From NCBI GenBank assembly GCA_016296285.1, contig JAEDJP010000068.1, positions 1 to 7,075 of the forward strand: 7,075 bases of DNA, given 5' to 3'. Source of the DNA: Bacilli bacterium (GTDB taxonomy: Bacteria > Bacillota_I > Bacilli_A > RFN20 > CAG-826). Of this stretch, positions 1 to 6,279 are shown piece by piece. Every line of letters begins with the position of its first letter. Positions within the stretch are counted from its first letter, which is position 1. The position numbers were made by a program, and so were the translations under genes. The notes under the pieces are model-generated. The model was not told the DNA's origin and searched no databases. It was given only the letters and a program-made list of their open reading frames with translations.

Positions 1-263
1 CCCTCGTGGAGCAAATCCGCAAACTCGGGTATTCCGTCGAGATGCCCTTCGTCCCGGGCAAGATCGGTGCGATGTTCAAGAAAGCGGAACGCCGGAACGC
101 GAGCTTCGCCCTCATCATCGGCAAAGACGAATTGGACAAAGGGGTTGTCCAACTCAAGAATCTCAAAACCCACGAGCAAATCGAGGCGAGCATCGATTCC
201 CTTGATGCGACCCTCGACGAGCAATTCGCCCTCCTGGAAGGGGAAGAACACCATCATCATTGA
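1..263 (+). CDS. hisS: Histidyl-tRNA synthetase, C-terminal fragment (5' end outside window)
   Basis: Only the last 87 or so codons are present; the frame is already open at the left edge and the first whole codon is CTC at 3-5. The visible part is the C-terminal anticodon-binding domain of class II HisRS, the cytoplasmic enzyme that charges tRNA-His. The supporting pattern is the family's closing block: a basic helix (KIGAMFKKAERRNA), a buried strand with ALIIGKDEL, then the GVVQLKNLKTHEQ strand-turn that corresponds to the usual 'vkvKdl.tgeq' segment. The catalytic core and its histidine-binding motifs lie outside the window. The gene ends in GEEHHHH and TGA, an unusual natural four-histidine tail. 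aspS follows after 11 bases, the standard hisS-aspS pairing of Bacillota, so the two are probably cotranscribed. The GTG at 6 is an internal valine codon, not a start. Identification rests on the domain pattern and the neighbour and is fairly secure. Confidence 0.88.
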   Translation, partial: LVEQIRKLGYSVEMPFVPGKIGAMFKKAERRNASFALIIGKDELDKGVVQLKNLKTHEQIEASIDSLDATLDEQFALLEGEEHHHH

Positions 264-265
264 GG
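262..265 (+). promoter_or_regulatory. Shine-Dalgarno site of aspS, overlapping the hisS stop codon
   Basis: GAGG begins inside the TGA stop of hisS and lies 9 bases before the ATG at 275. It decides the aspS start: the in-frame TTG at 260 lies ahead of this site and cannot use it, and the later ATG at 287 is too far away. Confidence 0.65.
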
Positions 266-274
266 TATCAGAAA

Positions 275-2011
275 ATGGAAAGAACCATGCATAACGGAGA
301 CTTGCGGCTAAGCGACGTCGGAAAAGAAGTGACGCTCCTTGGCTGGGTCTCGAACAAAAGAAATCTCGGGTCCCTCGTCTTTATCGACCTTCGGGATGCC
401 TCGGGCGTCGTCCAACTCATCGCCCAAGACCCCTCAATCCTCCCCGACGTCCGGAACGAGTATGTCGTCGAGGCCAAAGGCGTCGTCGAGAAGAAGGACG
501 TCCCGAACCCCGCCCTCAAAACGGGCGAGATCGAAGTCGTCCTCCATTCGCTCAAAGTCATCAGCAAGGCGAATCTCACGCCGTTCATCATCGCCGATAA
601 GACGGATGCCCTCGAGGAAACCAGGCTCAAATACCGTTATCTAGACCTGCGTCGCCCCTGTTTGCTGCACAACCTCCGCGTCCGCGCCGAAATCGTCCGC
701 TGCTGGCACGAATATTTCGGGGCCAATGGCTTCCTTGAGGTCGAAACCCCGATTCTAAACTTGGCCACCCCGGAAGGGGCTCGCGATTATCTCGTCCCGA
801 GCCGCCTCCACCACGGCAGCTTCTACGCTTTGCCCCAATCCCCACAACTTTGGAAACAGCTTCTCATGATCGGCGGGGTGGAGCGTTACTACCAAGTCGC
901 GAAATGCTTCCGCGACGAAGACCTTCGCGCCGACCGCCAGCCGGAATTCACCCAGCTCGACGAAGAAGTCTCCTTCATGGATCAAGAGCAAATCCTGACC
1001 CTCAACGAAGGCTTCCTCCAGAAGGTTTTCCGCGAGCTTCTCGGCGTTGAGATTTCCTTGCCGCTTCGCCGCATGCCTTATTGGGAAGCGATGGACGTCT
1101 ACGGCTCCGACAAGCCCGACACCCGTTATGGCCTTTTGATTCGCGATCTCCATCCTTTGCTCTCGGATGTCCCGTTCGACGGCTTCCATGGCGTCCCCTA
1201 CATCAAGGGCATCGTCGTACCGGGCGTTGCCAAGGAGACGTCCCGCAAGGTTCTTGACGAACTGACGAACGAAGCGCGGAAATTCCGCCTCAAAGGCGTG
1301 CTTTCCCTCAAGATGCTCGATGGGCAATTGCAGGGATCTTTCCTCAAGTTCCTGTCCGAGGAAAAACAAGCCGCCCTCGTTTCCGAATTGGGCCTCAAAG
1401 ATGGCGATTTGCTGCTCTTCGCCTCGAGCGATGACCGCCGCGCCATCGACTTCGGCCTTGGCGCGTTGCGCACGCTTTACGCCAAGAAGCTCGGGCTCAT
1501 CAAACCCGGCACCTACGATCTCCTTTGGGTGGTCGACTTCCCGATGTTCGACCCGATCGAGGGACAACCGGGGGTCTATTCCGCCGAGCACCATCCTTTC
1601 ACCCGCCCGCGCGATGAAGACCTCGCGTTCCTCGAAAGCGACCCGGAACGCGTCCTCGCCTACGCTTACGACATCGTCATCAACGGTTACGAATGCGGCG
1701 GGGGAACCCTTCGCATCTTCGACCACGATACCCAATGGAAGATCTTCAACCTCCTTGGGCTGAGCGACGAAGACGTCGCCAAGAAGTTCGGCTGGTTCAT
1801 CGACGCGTTCCAATACGGCGTTCCGCCCCACGGCGGCATGGCCTATGGCCTCGATCGCCTCACGATGATTCTCTGCGGGACCGACAACATCCGCGACGTC
1901 ATCGCCTTCCCGAAGAACCTCCAGGCCGTCGACCCGACCTCGAAGGCCCCGGCTGAAGTCAGCGAAGACCAGCTTGAGGTGCTTGGCATCCAAATCAAAG
2001 AAGAAGAGTAA
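275..2011 (+). CDS. aspS: Aspartyl-tRNA synthetase, bacterial type
   Basis: A class II synthetase of 578 residues that attaches aspartate to tRNA-Asp in the cytoplasm; E. coli AspRS has 590. The order is an N-terminal OB-fold anticodon-binding domain (about residues 8-100, with GWVSNKRNLG), motif 1 near 151-162 (GFLEVETP), the flipping loop TPEGARDY, QSPQ at 188-191, motif 2 at 212-231 (FRDEDLRADRQPEF), the bacterial GAD insertion (about 285-420), HHPFTRP near 439, the NGYECGGG strand near 470, and motif 3 at 519-529 (HGGMAYGLDRL). All catalytic motifs are intact. The start at 275 fits the family N-terminus (MERTMHNGDLRL beside E. coli MRTEYCGQLRL) and a GAGG site. Leucine 31 matches the E. 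coli Leu30 position of tRNA-Asp-discriminating enzymes, a weak hint that this form is discriminating. The anticodon loop reads NKRNLG rather than RRRDLG, a mild divergence. tkt follows 12 bases after the stop. Confidence 0.97.
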   Translation: MERTMHNGDLRLSDVGKEVTLLGWVSNKRNLGSLVFIDLRDASGVVQLIAQDPSILPDVRNEYVVEAKGVVEKKDVPNPALKTGEIEVVLHSLKVISKANLTPFIIADKTDALEETRLKYRYLDLRRPCLLHNLRVRAEIVRCWHEYFGANGFLEVETPILNLATPEGARDYLVPSRLHHGSFYALPQSPQLWKQLLMIGGVERYYQVAKCFRDEDLRADRQPEFTQLDEEVSFMDQEQILTLNEGFLQKVFRELLGVEISLPLRRMPYWEAMDVYGSDKPDTRYGLLIRDLHPLLSDVPFDGFHGVPYIKGIVVPGVAKETSRKVLDELTNEARKFRLKGVLSLKMLDGQLQGSFLKFLSEEKQAALVSELGLKDGDLLLFASSDDRRAIDFGLGALRTLYAKKLGLIKPGTYDLLWVVDFPMFDPIEGQPGVYSAEHHPFTRPRDEDLAFLESDPERVLAYAYDIVINGYECGGGTLRIFDHDTQWKIFNLLGLSDEDVAKKFGWFIDAFQYGVPPHGGMAYGLDRLTMILCGTDNIRDVIAFPKNLQAVDPTSKAPAEVSEDQLEVLGIQIKEEE

Positions 2012-2023
2012 GGAGAATCGAAC

Positions 2024-4009
2024 ATGGAACGAAAGGAACTGAACCTCGCGTCGAATCGAGCGGTCTCCGCCATCCGCAGCCTCGTCATCGACATGACCAA
2101 CAAGGCCAATAGCGGACATCCCGGCATGGCCCTTGACGCCACCCCTGCTCTCGTCGCCCTTTACCGCGACCATCTCATCGCGGACCCGGCGTCTCCGACG
2201 TGGGAGAATCGCGACCGTTTCGTCCTTTCTTCCGGGCACGTTTCGGCCCTTCTTTATTCCCTTCTTCACGTTGCCGGTTACTCCCTTTCCCTCGAAGACC
2301 TCAAGTCTTTCCGCCAGCTTGGCTCGTTGACGCCTGGCCATCCCGAAGTCGGTCTCACCCCTGGGGTGGACGCCACGAGCGGCCCCCTTGGACAAGGCAT
2401 CGCTCAAGCCGTCGGCATGGCCATCGCGGAAGAAGCGGTGCGCGCCGGGGGCCAAGACCGAGCCTCTTTCTTTGGGCATCGCACGTATTGCCTTTGCGGC
2501 GATGGCTGCCTCCAAGAAGGGATCGGGACCGAAGCGATCGCCCTCGCCGGCCATTTGCGTCTTTCCAAGCTCATCCTCCTCGTCGACCTGAACGGGTCCA
2601 CCCTCGATGGCCCGACGAGCGATAGCAACACCGAAAACGTCCGTCTGCGCTTCCTCGCGGAAGAATGGGACGTGATCGATGTGAAAAACGGCGATTCGGT
2701 CGACGCGATTTCCCGCGCGATCGAAAAAGCGAAGAAAAACATCGCTTCCCCGACCGCTATCCTCTTGCACACGACCATCGGAATCGGCAGCAAGAACGCC
2801 GGCTCCCACAAAACCCACGGTTCCCCGCTGGGGGAAGAGGACGGAGCCTTCGCCAAGGCGAATTTCGGCTACAAAGAGCCTCCTTTCACCGTCGAGCAAG
2901 CGGTTTACGACCTTTTCAGCGAGACGTTCGCGAAACGCGGGAAGGAAGCCCACGCCCGCTACAAGGAAGCGAAGAAAGAATTCGCACGGAACCACGAAGA
3001 GGACGCCCGCGTTTTCGATGATTCCTTCGCCCACAACATCGATCCTTATCTGCCTGCGAAACGAGATTTCTCCGGTCTTTCCAAGGAAGCGACCCGCGCC
3101 TCGAGCGGCGTTTTCCTCGAACGCCTTCACGCCTCGATGCCCTTCTGCATGGGCGGATCCGCGGATGTCGCGGGCTCCACGAAGACGACCGTCAAAGGAA
3201 GTTCCATCTTCTCCCCCGAAAATCGCGCGGGAAGGGATTTGCATTTCGGGATCCGCGAATTCGCGATGGCTTCCGCGGTCAACGGGATGGCCCTGCACGG
3301 AGGCGTCGTGCCTTATTGCGCGACCTTCTTCGTTTTCAGCGATTATTGCAAGCCCGCCCTGCGCATGGCCGCGATGGAAAAGATCCCCTCGATCTTCCTC
3401 TTTACCCACGACTCCTTGGCCGTCGGCGAAGATGGGGCGACTCATGAGCCCATCGAGCAGCTTGCCGGTTTGCGCGCCATCCCGAACCTTTCGGTCATCC
3501 GTCCCGCGGACGCCAAAGAAACGGAAGCGGCGTGGCGTTTGGCATTGCAAAGCAAAGAAACCCCAACCGCCATCATTTTGTCCCGCCAAGGGCTCCCGGT
3601 CCTTGCGGATACCGCCGAAGACAAGGTTTCCATCGGCGCCTACGCGGTTTTGGAAGAGAAGAACCCGAGCATCGAGATCCTCGCGACCGGAAGCGAGGTT
3701 GCTCTCGCCCTCGAGGCCACGGCGATCCTCAAAAAACAAGGCATCGCTTCCCGCGTTTTGTCCGTCCCCTCGATCGATTTGATGGAAAAATCCCTTCTAA
3801 GCGGCAAGAATGTGTTTGCCTTGCCTTACGCAAAGCGCGTTTCCCTTGAGATGGCTTCCACCTTCGGCTGGGGGAAATACGCCGCCCATCAAATGGGAAT
3901 CGACACCTACGGTCTCTCCGGCAAGGACAAAGAGGTGCTCGCGCACTTCGGCTTCACCCCCGAGAAAGTCGCGGATGCCATCGTTTCCGCCATGAAGGAA
4001 GGAGAATGA
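2024..4009 (+). CDS. tkt: Transketolase
   Basis: Thiamine-diphosphate and Mg-dependent transfer of two-carbon units between pentose-pathway sugars, linking ribose 5-phosphate to fructose 6-phosphate and glyceraldehyde 3-phosphate. The 661 residues match the usual length. PP domain: SGHPG (30-34), SGHVSALLY (70-78), GPLGQG (120-125), the cofactor motif GDGCLQEG (159-166) and its partner asparagine N190 in VDLNGSTLDG. HKTHGSPLG (262-270) is the substrate and cofactor loop. PYR domain: GGSAD (377-381), FGIREFAM (408-415) with the catalytic glutamate at 412, THDSLAVGEDG (461-471) and SRQGLP (520-525). The C-terminal domain ends with ASTFGWGKYA and GFTPEKV. AAGGAG at 2010-2015, 8 bases before the ATG, supports the start. 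The gene sits between aspS and asp23, outside any sugar operon, and overlaps the first possible asp23 start codon, so it is very likely cotranscribed with both neighbours. Codons are strongly CTC/CTT and TCC/TCG biased. Confidence 0.96.
   Translation: MERKELNLASNRAVSAIRSLVIDMTNKANSGHPGMALDATPALVALYRDHLIADPASPTWENRDRFVLSSGHVSALLYSLLHVAGYSLSLEDLKSFRQLGSLTPGHPEVGLTPGVDATSGPLGQGIAQAVGMAIAEEAVRAGGQDRASFFGHRTYCLCGDGCLQEGIGTEAIALAGHLRLSKLILLVDLNGSTLDGPTSDSNTENVRLRFLAEEWDVIDVKNGDSVDAISRAIEKAKKNIASPTAILLHTTIGIGSKNAGSHKTHGSPLGEEDGAFAKANFGYKEPPFTVEQAVYDLFSETFAKRGKEAHARYKEAKKEFARNHEEDARVFDDSFAHNIDPYLPAKRDFSGLSKEATRASSGVFLERLHASMPFCMGGSADVAGSTKTTVKGSSIFSPENRAGRDLHFGIREFAMASAVNGMALHGGVVPYCATFFVFSDYCKPALRMAAMEKIPSIFLFTHDSLAVGEDGATHEPIEQLAGLRAIPNLSVIRPADAKETEAAWRLALQSKETPTAIILSRQGLPVLADTAEDKVSIGAYAVLEEKNPSIEILATGSEVALALEATAILKKQGIASRVLSVPSIDLMEKSLLSGKNVFALPYAKRVSLEMASTFGWGKYAAHQMGIDTYGLSGKDKEVLAHFGFTPEKVADAIVSAMKEGE
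4000..4004 (+). promoter_or_regulatory. Shine-Dalgarno site of the Asp23-family gene, inside the tkt 3' end
   Basis: AGGAG within the last codons of tkt, 7 bases before the ATG at 4012 but only 1 base before the ATG at 4006. This favours 4012. The upstream ATG could still be served by the earlier AAGG at 3995-3998, so the choice is not absolute. Confidence 0.6.
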
Positions 4010-4011
4010 CA

Positions 4012-4362
4012 ATGTCCTACTTAGAAATCAACAACTATTCCCAAGTCGGAAAGATGGGGATCTCGAGCGACGCGATCACGACCATCGCCTCGAAAGCCAT
4101 CCAAGACATCGAAGGCGTCGAAATTTCCCAAGGAAAAGGGAAGAAGACGCGCCTTTCCTCCCTTTTCCAGCTAAGCGGAGGGGTGAAGACCAATATCGCT
4201 CAAGGCAAAGCTGTCATCCGCATGGAAATCATCCTCAAGGAAGGAACTCCCGTGAAAACCGTGTGCCTCGCCATCCAGAAGAAAGTGGCAGAGGCAATCC
4301 ATCTCGCCTGTGAAACGGTCCTCTGCGAAATCAGCCTCAAAGTGGTCGGTTTCAAAAATTGA
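4012..4362 (+). CDS. Asp23/Gls24 family envelope stress protein (YqhY-like)
   Basis: A 116-residue protein of the Asp23 (DUF322) family, small cytoplasmic or membrane-associated proteins of Gram-positive bacteria. B. subtilis YqhY, also encoded just ahead of nusB, has been linked to control of acetyl-CoA carboxylase; Staphylococcus Asp23 is a cell-wall stress protein. The family signature is the N-terminal block GKMGISSDAITTIASKAIQ, then DIEGVEIS, a basic stretch (GKGKKTRLSSL), a central strand block (GVKTNIAQGKAVIRMEIILKEG) and a C-terminal strand (CEISLKVVGF) resembling the 'inIhVvgi' ending. No signal peptide or membrane segment is visible. The start at 4012 is chosen from the spacing of AGGAG; an ATG six bases earlier, overlapping the tkt stop, would add only Met-Thr. 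The position before nusB is the conserved Bacillota order, but here the upstream partner is tkt rather than accBC. The family call is firm; the exact role is unknown. Confidence 0.88.
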   Translation: MSYLEINNYSQVGKMGISSDAITTIASKAIQDIEGVEISQGKGKKTRLSSLFQLSGGVKTNIAQGKAVIRMEIILKEGTPVKTVCLAIQKKVAEAIHLACETVLCEISLKVVGFKN

Positions 4363-4366
4363 AAAA

Positions 4367-4400
4367 GGCCGCTAGGAAGCGTTTCTTTGCGCTTTCGGCC
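4367..4400 (+). other. Imperfect GC-rich hairpin between asp23 and nusB
   Basis: GGCCG at 4367-4371 pairs with CGGCC at 4396-4400; inside it GAAGCG (4376-4381) pairs with CGCTTT (4390-4395) with one G-U pair, leaving a 4-base bulge (CTAG) and an 8-base loop. On the + strand no T-run follows, so it is not a classical intrinsic terminator for asp23; on the - strand the arm is followed by a T-rich tract, but no - strand gene ends here. It directly abuts the -10 candidate of nusB. It could be a weak terminator or processing structure that separates the upstream operon from nusB. Confidence 0.4.
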
Positions 4401-4410
4401 GTGGTATCAT
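4382..4410 (+). promoter_or_regulatory. Candidate extended -10 promoter for nusB-xseA-xseB
   Basis: TGGTATCAT at 4402-4410 matches an extended -10 element (TGn then 5 of 6 of TATAAT). The position 17 bases upstream holds only TTTCTT, a poor -35, as is common for extended -10 promoters. Transcription would start near 4417, giving a leader of about 20 bases before the nusB ATG at 4438. Confidence 0.42.
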
Positions 4411-4437
4411 AACTGGGCTTTTGTGCAATTGATCTTT

Positions 4438-4884
4438 ATGGAAAACGAAAACGAACTCGAGTTGCCTTCCCGCAACTCCCTACAACCCCTTGCGATGACC
4501 GCGATTTACGACATTTTGACGTACATCGACATGGATTCCCCGGTGGATGTCATGCAAATCGTTTCGTCCCTTTGCGATACCTCTTATGAGGATGCGGATT
4601 ATTTCGTGAAAGCGAACGCCGTCATGACGATCAAGCATCTCAACGAGATGAAAGACGCGTTTCGCCCGTTTATGAAATGGCGCTTCGAAAGGCTGCCCCT
4701 CCTTCGCCAAGCGATTCTGCTCCTATCCTACTCCCATTACTATTACGTCGATCCCACCGTCAATAAAGGCGTGGTCATCGACATCGCGATCAAACTGGCC
4801 AAACGTTATCTCGGCGAAAACGATTACCAATTCGTCAACGCCATTCTGGACAAGGTCCTTCAAGACCGGGAAAGGCTCGAATGA
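4438..4884 (+). CDS. nusB: Transcription antitermination factor NusB, divergent
   Basis: A 148-residue all-helical protein matching the NusB family, which with NusE (ribosomal protein S10) binds boxA RNA and supports antitermination on rRNA operons. The C-terminal half is diagnostic: KWRFERLPLLRQAILLLSY (80-98) corresponds to 'W.leRl..vdr.iLrla.yE', and VVIDIAIKLAKRYLGEND followed by QFVNAILDKVL (112-141) to 'vvInEaVelAk.yg...s..FVNgvLdki'. Length is normal. Oddities: the usual arginine-rich N-terminus that contacts boxA is replaced by an acidic start (MENENELELPSRNSLQ), and the conserved Asn-Glu of the INEAVELAK helix reads Asp-Ile. The ATG at 4438 is chosen because further extension (to a TTG at 4387) would translate the hairpin and promoter region and add no family sequence. 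No Shine-Dalgarno site precedes it. Its stop overlaps the xseA start (ATGA), so translation is probably coupled. The context asp23-nusB-xseA strengthens the assignment. Confidence 0.9.
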   Translation: MENENELELPSRNSLQPLAMTAIYDILTYIDMDSPVDVMQIVSSLCDTSYEDADYFVKANAVMTIKHLNEMKDAFRPFMKWRFERLPLLRQAILLLSYSHYYYVDPTVNKGVVIDIAIKLAKRYLGENDYQFVNAILDKVLQDRERLE

Positions 4885-6098
4885 GCCGTTCTTTTTTATC
4901 CGTAACCGAACTTTCCTCGCGCGTGAAGGAAGGCCTTGAAACGCTTTTCCCATATCCCGTGGTTGTCAAGGGGGAGGCAAGCAACGTCAAGGTCTATTCG
5001 TCCGGCCATTGCTATTTCACCCTCAAGGATGAGAAAAGCATGATTTCCTGCGTCATTTGGGCAAGCCAAATCGAAAAGCTTTCTTTCATGGGGCAGAAGA
5101 TCCCAAAGGAAGGCGAGGAGATTCTCGCGACTGGGCGACTCGCCTATTTCGGGGGCCGCGGAAGCGTTCAATTGACCGTCTTGGCCATCAAGCCGTTCGG
5201 CATCGGGGATGCCCTTCAGGCGTTGGAAGAACTCAAGAAGAAACTTTCTGCCGAGGGCCTTTTTGACGATTCGAAGAAGAGGGCGCTGCCAGAATTCCCC
5301 GAGGCCATCGGCGTCATCGCGGGCGAGAACAGCGCCGGATTGAAGGACATCCTTCACAATCTTGAATTGCGCTGGCCTCTAGCCAAAGTCTTCGTTTTTC
5401 CTAGCCTCGTTCAAGGGAAAGAAGCCCCAAAGGACCTTCTCCGAGCCCTTTCGCTGGCCGCCACCAAAGCTCTCGATGTTTTAATCATCGGAAGAGGCGG
5501 CGGCTCCTCAGAGGATTTATGGGCCTTCAACGACGAGACCCTCGTTCGTTCCTTGGCAAAATTCCCTTGCCCCGTCATCTCCGCGGTTGGCCACGAAGTC
5601 GATACGACCTTGGTGGATTACGTCGCGGACAAGAGGGTTTCGACCCCAACTGGGGCTGCGGTTGCCGCCGCGCCTGATTCTCAAGAGGTTCTTCAAACTT
5701 TGGATCATATGGGGGAACGGATCAAAAAGGCTCTGAAATCGCGACTCCTCGTCGTCAAGCAAGCGGTTGAGCTTTTGAAAGCGAAGCCAATCTTTCAAAG
5801 CCCGAAAAACATCCTAGAACAAAGGGCTGCGAAGTTGGAAACAATGAAGGTTTCCATCACCGGAATTTGTCTTAGGAAAATAGAAGAAACAAAGGGTTCA
5901 GTTTCCTTTTTGAAAGCGAAGATTTCAAGCCTCAATCCCTATTCGGTATTGGATAGAGGGTTCACAATCACCACCGATAAAAACGGGATTCCGATCACAG
6001 ACCTCGAAAACGTTGAAAAGGGCATGATCATAAGGACCAAACTTAAATCGGGTATAATAATTTCTGAAACCAAGGGAAAGGAGACGATCAATGGATAA
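4881..6098 (+). CDS. xseA: Exodeoxyribonuclease VII large subunit
   Basis: The catalytic subunit of exonuclease VII, which with several XseB subunits degrades single-stranded DNA from both ends into oligonucleotides. The N-terminal OB-fold (about 4-105) carries LSVTELSSRVKEGLE and the signature SSGHCYFTLKDE (40-51). The catalytic domain includes IGVIAGENSAGLKDIL (143-158), VQGKEAP (177-183), the GRGGGSSEDLWAFNDE block (204-219), PVISAVGHEVDTTL (231-244) and DYVADKRVSTPTGAA (246-260). A coiled-coil stretch follows (about 265-350), then the C-terminal LNPYSVLDRGFTI module. At 405 residues it is shorter than E. coli (456) and B. subtilis (about 448); the shortfall lies mainly in the coiled coil that binds XseB. 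The family's 'TS..GAA' segment reads AGENSAG. The ATG overlaps the nusB stop, with AAAGG 5 bases ahead. Its 3' third is more AT-rich, with AGG, ATA and TTA-type codons. There is no folD between nusB and xseA. Confidence 0.96.
   Translation: MSRSFLSVTELSSRVKEGLETLFPYPVVVKGEASNVKVYSSGHCYFTLKDEKSMISCVIWASQIEKLSFMGQKIPKEGEEILATGRLAYFGGRGSVQLTVLAIKPFGIGDALQALEELKKKLSAEGLFDDSKKRALPEFPEAIGVIAGENSAGLKDILHNLELRWPLAKVFVFPSLVQGKEAPKDLLRALSLAATKALDVLIIGRGGGSSEDLWAFNDETLVRSLAKFPCPVISAVGHEVDTTLVDYVADKRVSTPTGAAVAAAPDSQEVLQTLDHMGERIKKALKSRLLVVKQAVELLKAKPIFQSPKNILEQRAAKLETMKVSITGICLRKIEETKGSVSFLKAKISSLNPYSVLDRGFTITTDKNGIPITDLENVEKGMIIRTKLKSGIIISETKGKETING
6053..6058 (+). promoter_or_regulatory. TATAAT sequence inside the xseA 3' end, possible internal promoter
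   Basis: A perfect -10 consensus created by two adjacent ATA isoleucine codons near the end of xseA, 32 bases before the xseB ATG. I find no good -35 at 16-18 bases and no TGn extension, so this may be chance in an AT-rich stretch. Confidence 0.2.
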
Positions 6099-6279
6099 TC
6101 CCAACAAAATGACCTTCGAAGAAAAGTTCAACCGCGTCACCGAAATCGCGAATTCGCTCGAGGGAAAAAACGTCTCGCTTGAAGAAATGATGAAAACATA
6201 CGAAGAGGGAATCCGGTTAATCAAAGAACTGGAAGAAGAAATAAAACAAGCCGAGCAAAAAATTGAAGTTGCAAAGTAA
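6091..6279 (+). CDS. xseB: Exodeoxyribonuclease VII small subunit
   Basis: A 62-residue helical protein that assembles along the coiled coil of XseA to give active exonuclease VII; family members are about 60-85 residues. Recognisable features are MTFEEKFNRVTEIANSLEGKNVSLEEMMKTYEEGIRLIK, corresponding to the canonical 'sfEealkeLE.IV..LE.g.lsLee.l..yeeG..L.k', then an acidic-basic helix with heptad character (ELEEEIKQAEQKIEVAK). The start overlaps the end of xseA by 8 bases and is preceded by AAAGGAG at 6077-6083 with a 7-base spacer, so the two subunits are likely translated in a coupled way with xseB strongly initiated. That suits the excess of XseB over XseA in the complex. The gene is markedly AT-rich compared with aspS and tkt: by hand count 22 of 60 bases are G or C at 6181-6240, against 36 of 60 at 2281-2340. 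Confidence 0.94.
   Translation: MDNPNKMTFEEKFNRVTEIANSLEGKNVSLEEMMKTYEEGIRLIKELEEEIKQAEQKIEVAK

Noticed and set aside
260..274. TTG at 260 as the start of aspS
   Set aside because: It overlaps the hisS stop, lies ahead of the GAGG site and adds five residues absent from the AspRS family N-terminus; ATG at 275 fits better.
755..3739. A 994-codon open frame on the - strand spanning aspS and tkt
   Set aside because: It is in exact codon register with both genes, which share a frame. It stays open only because the sense genes avoid the Leu codons TTA and CTA and the Ser codon TCA. Its translation is low in complexity (rich in Gly, Arg, Glu, Asp) and matches no family I know.
3018..3782. A 254-codon open frame on the + strand inside tkt
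   Set aside because: Arginine, proline and serine-rich out-of-frame product of GC-rich coding DNA; transketolase motifs lie in the other frame throughout.
4367..4400. Classical rho-independent terminator for the hisS-asp23 unit
   Set aside because: No run of T follows the stem on the + strand and the stem is interrupted by a 4-base bulge, so it is listed only as a hairpin.
4387..4437. A 17-residue upstream extension of nusB from a TTG at 4387
   Set aside because: It would run through the hairpin arm and the -10 candidate, has no ribosome site, and adds no recognisable NusB sequence.
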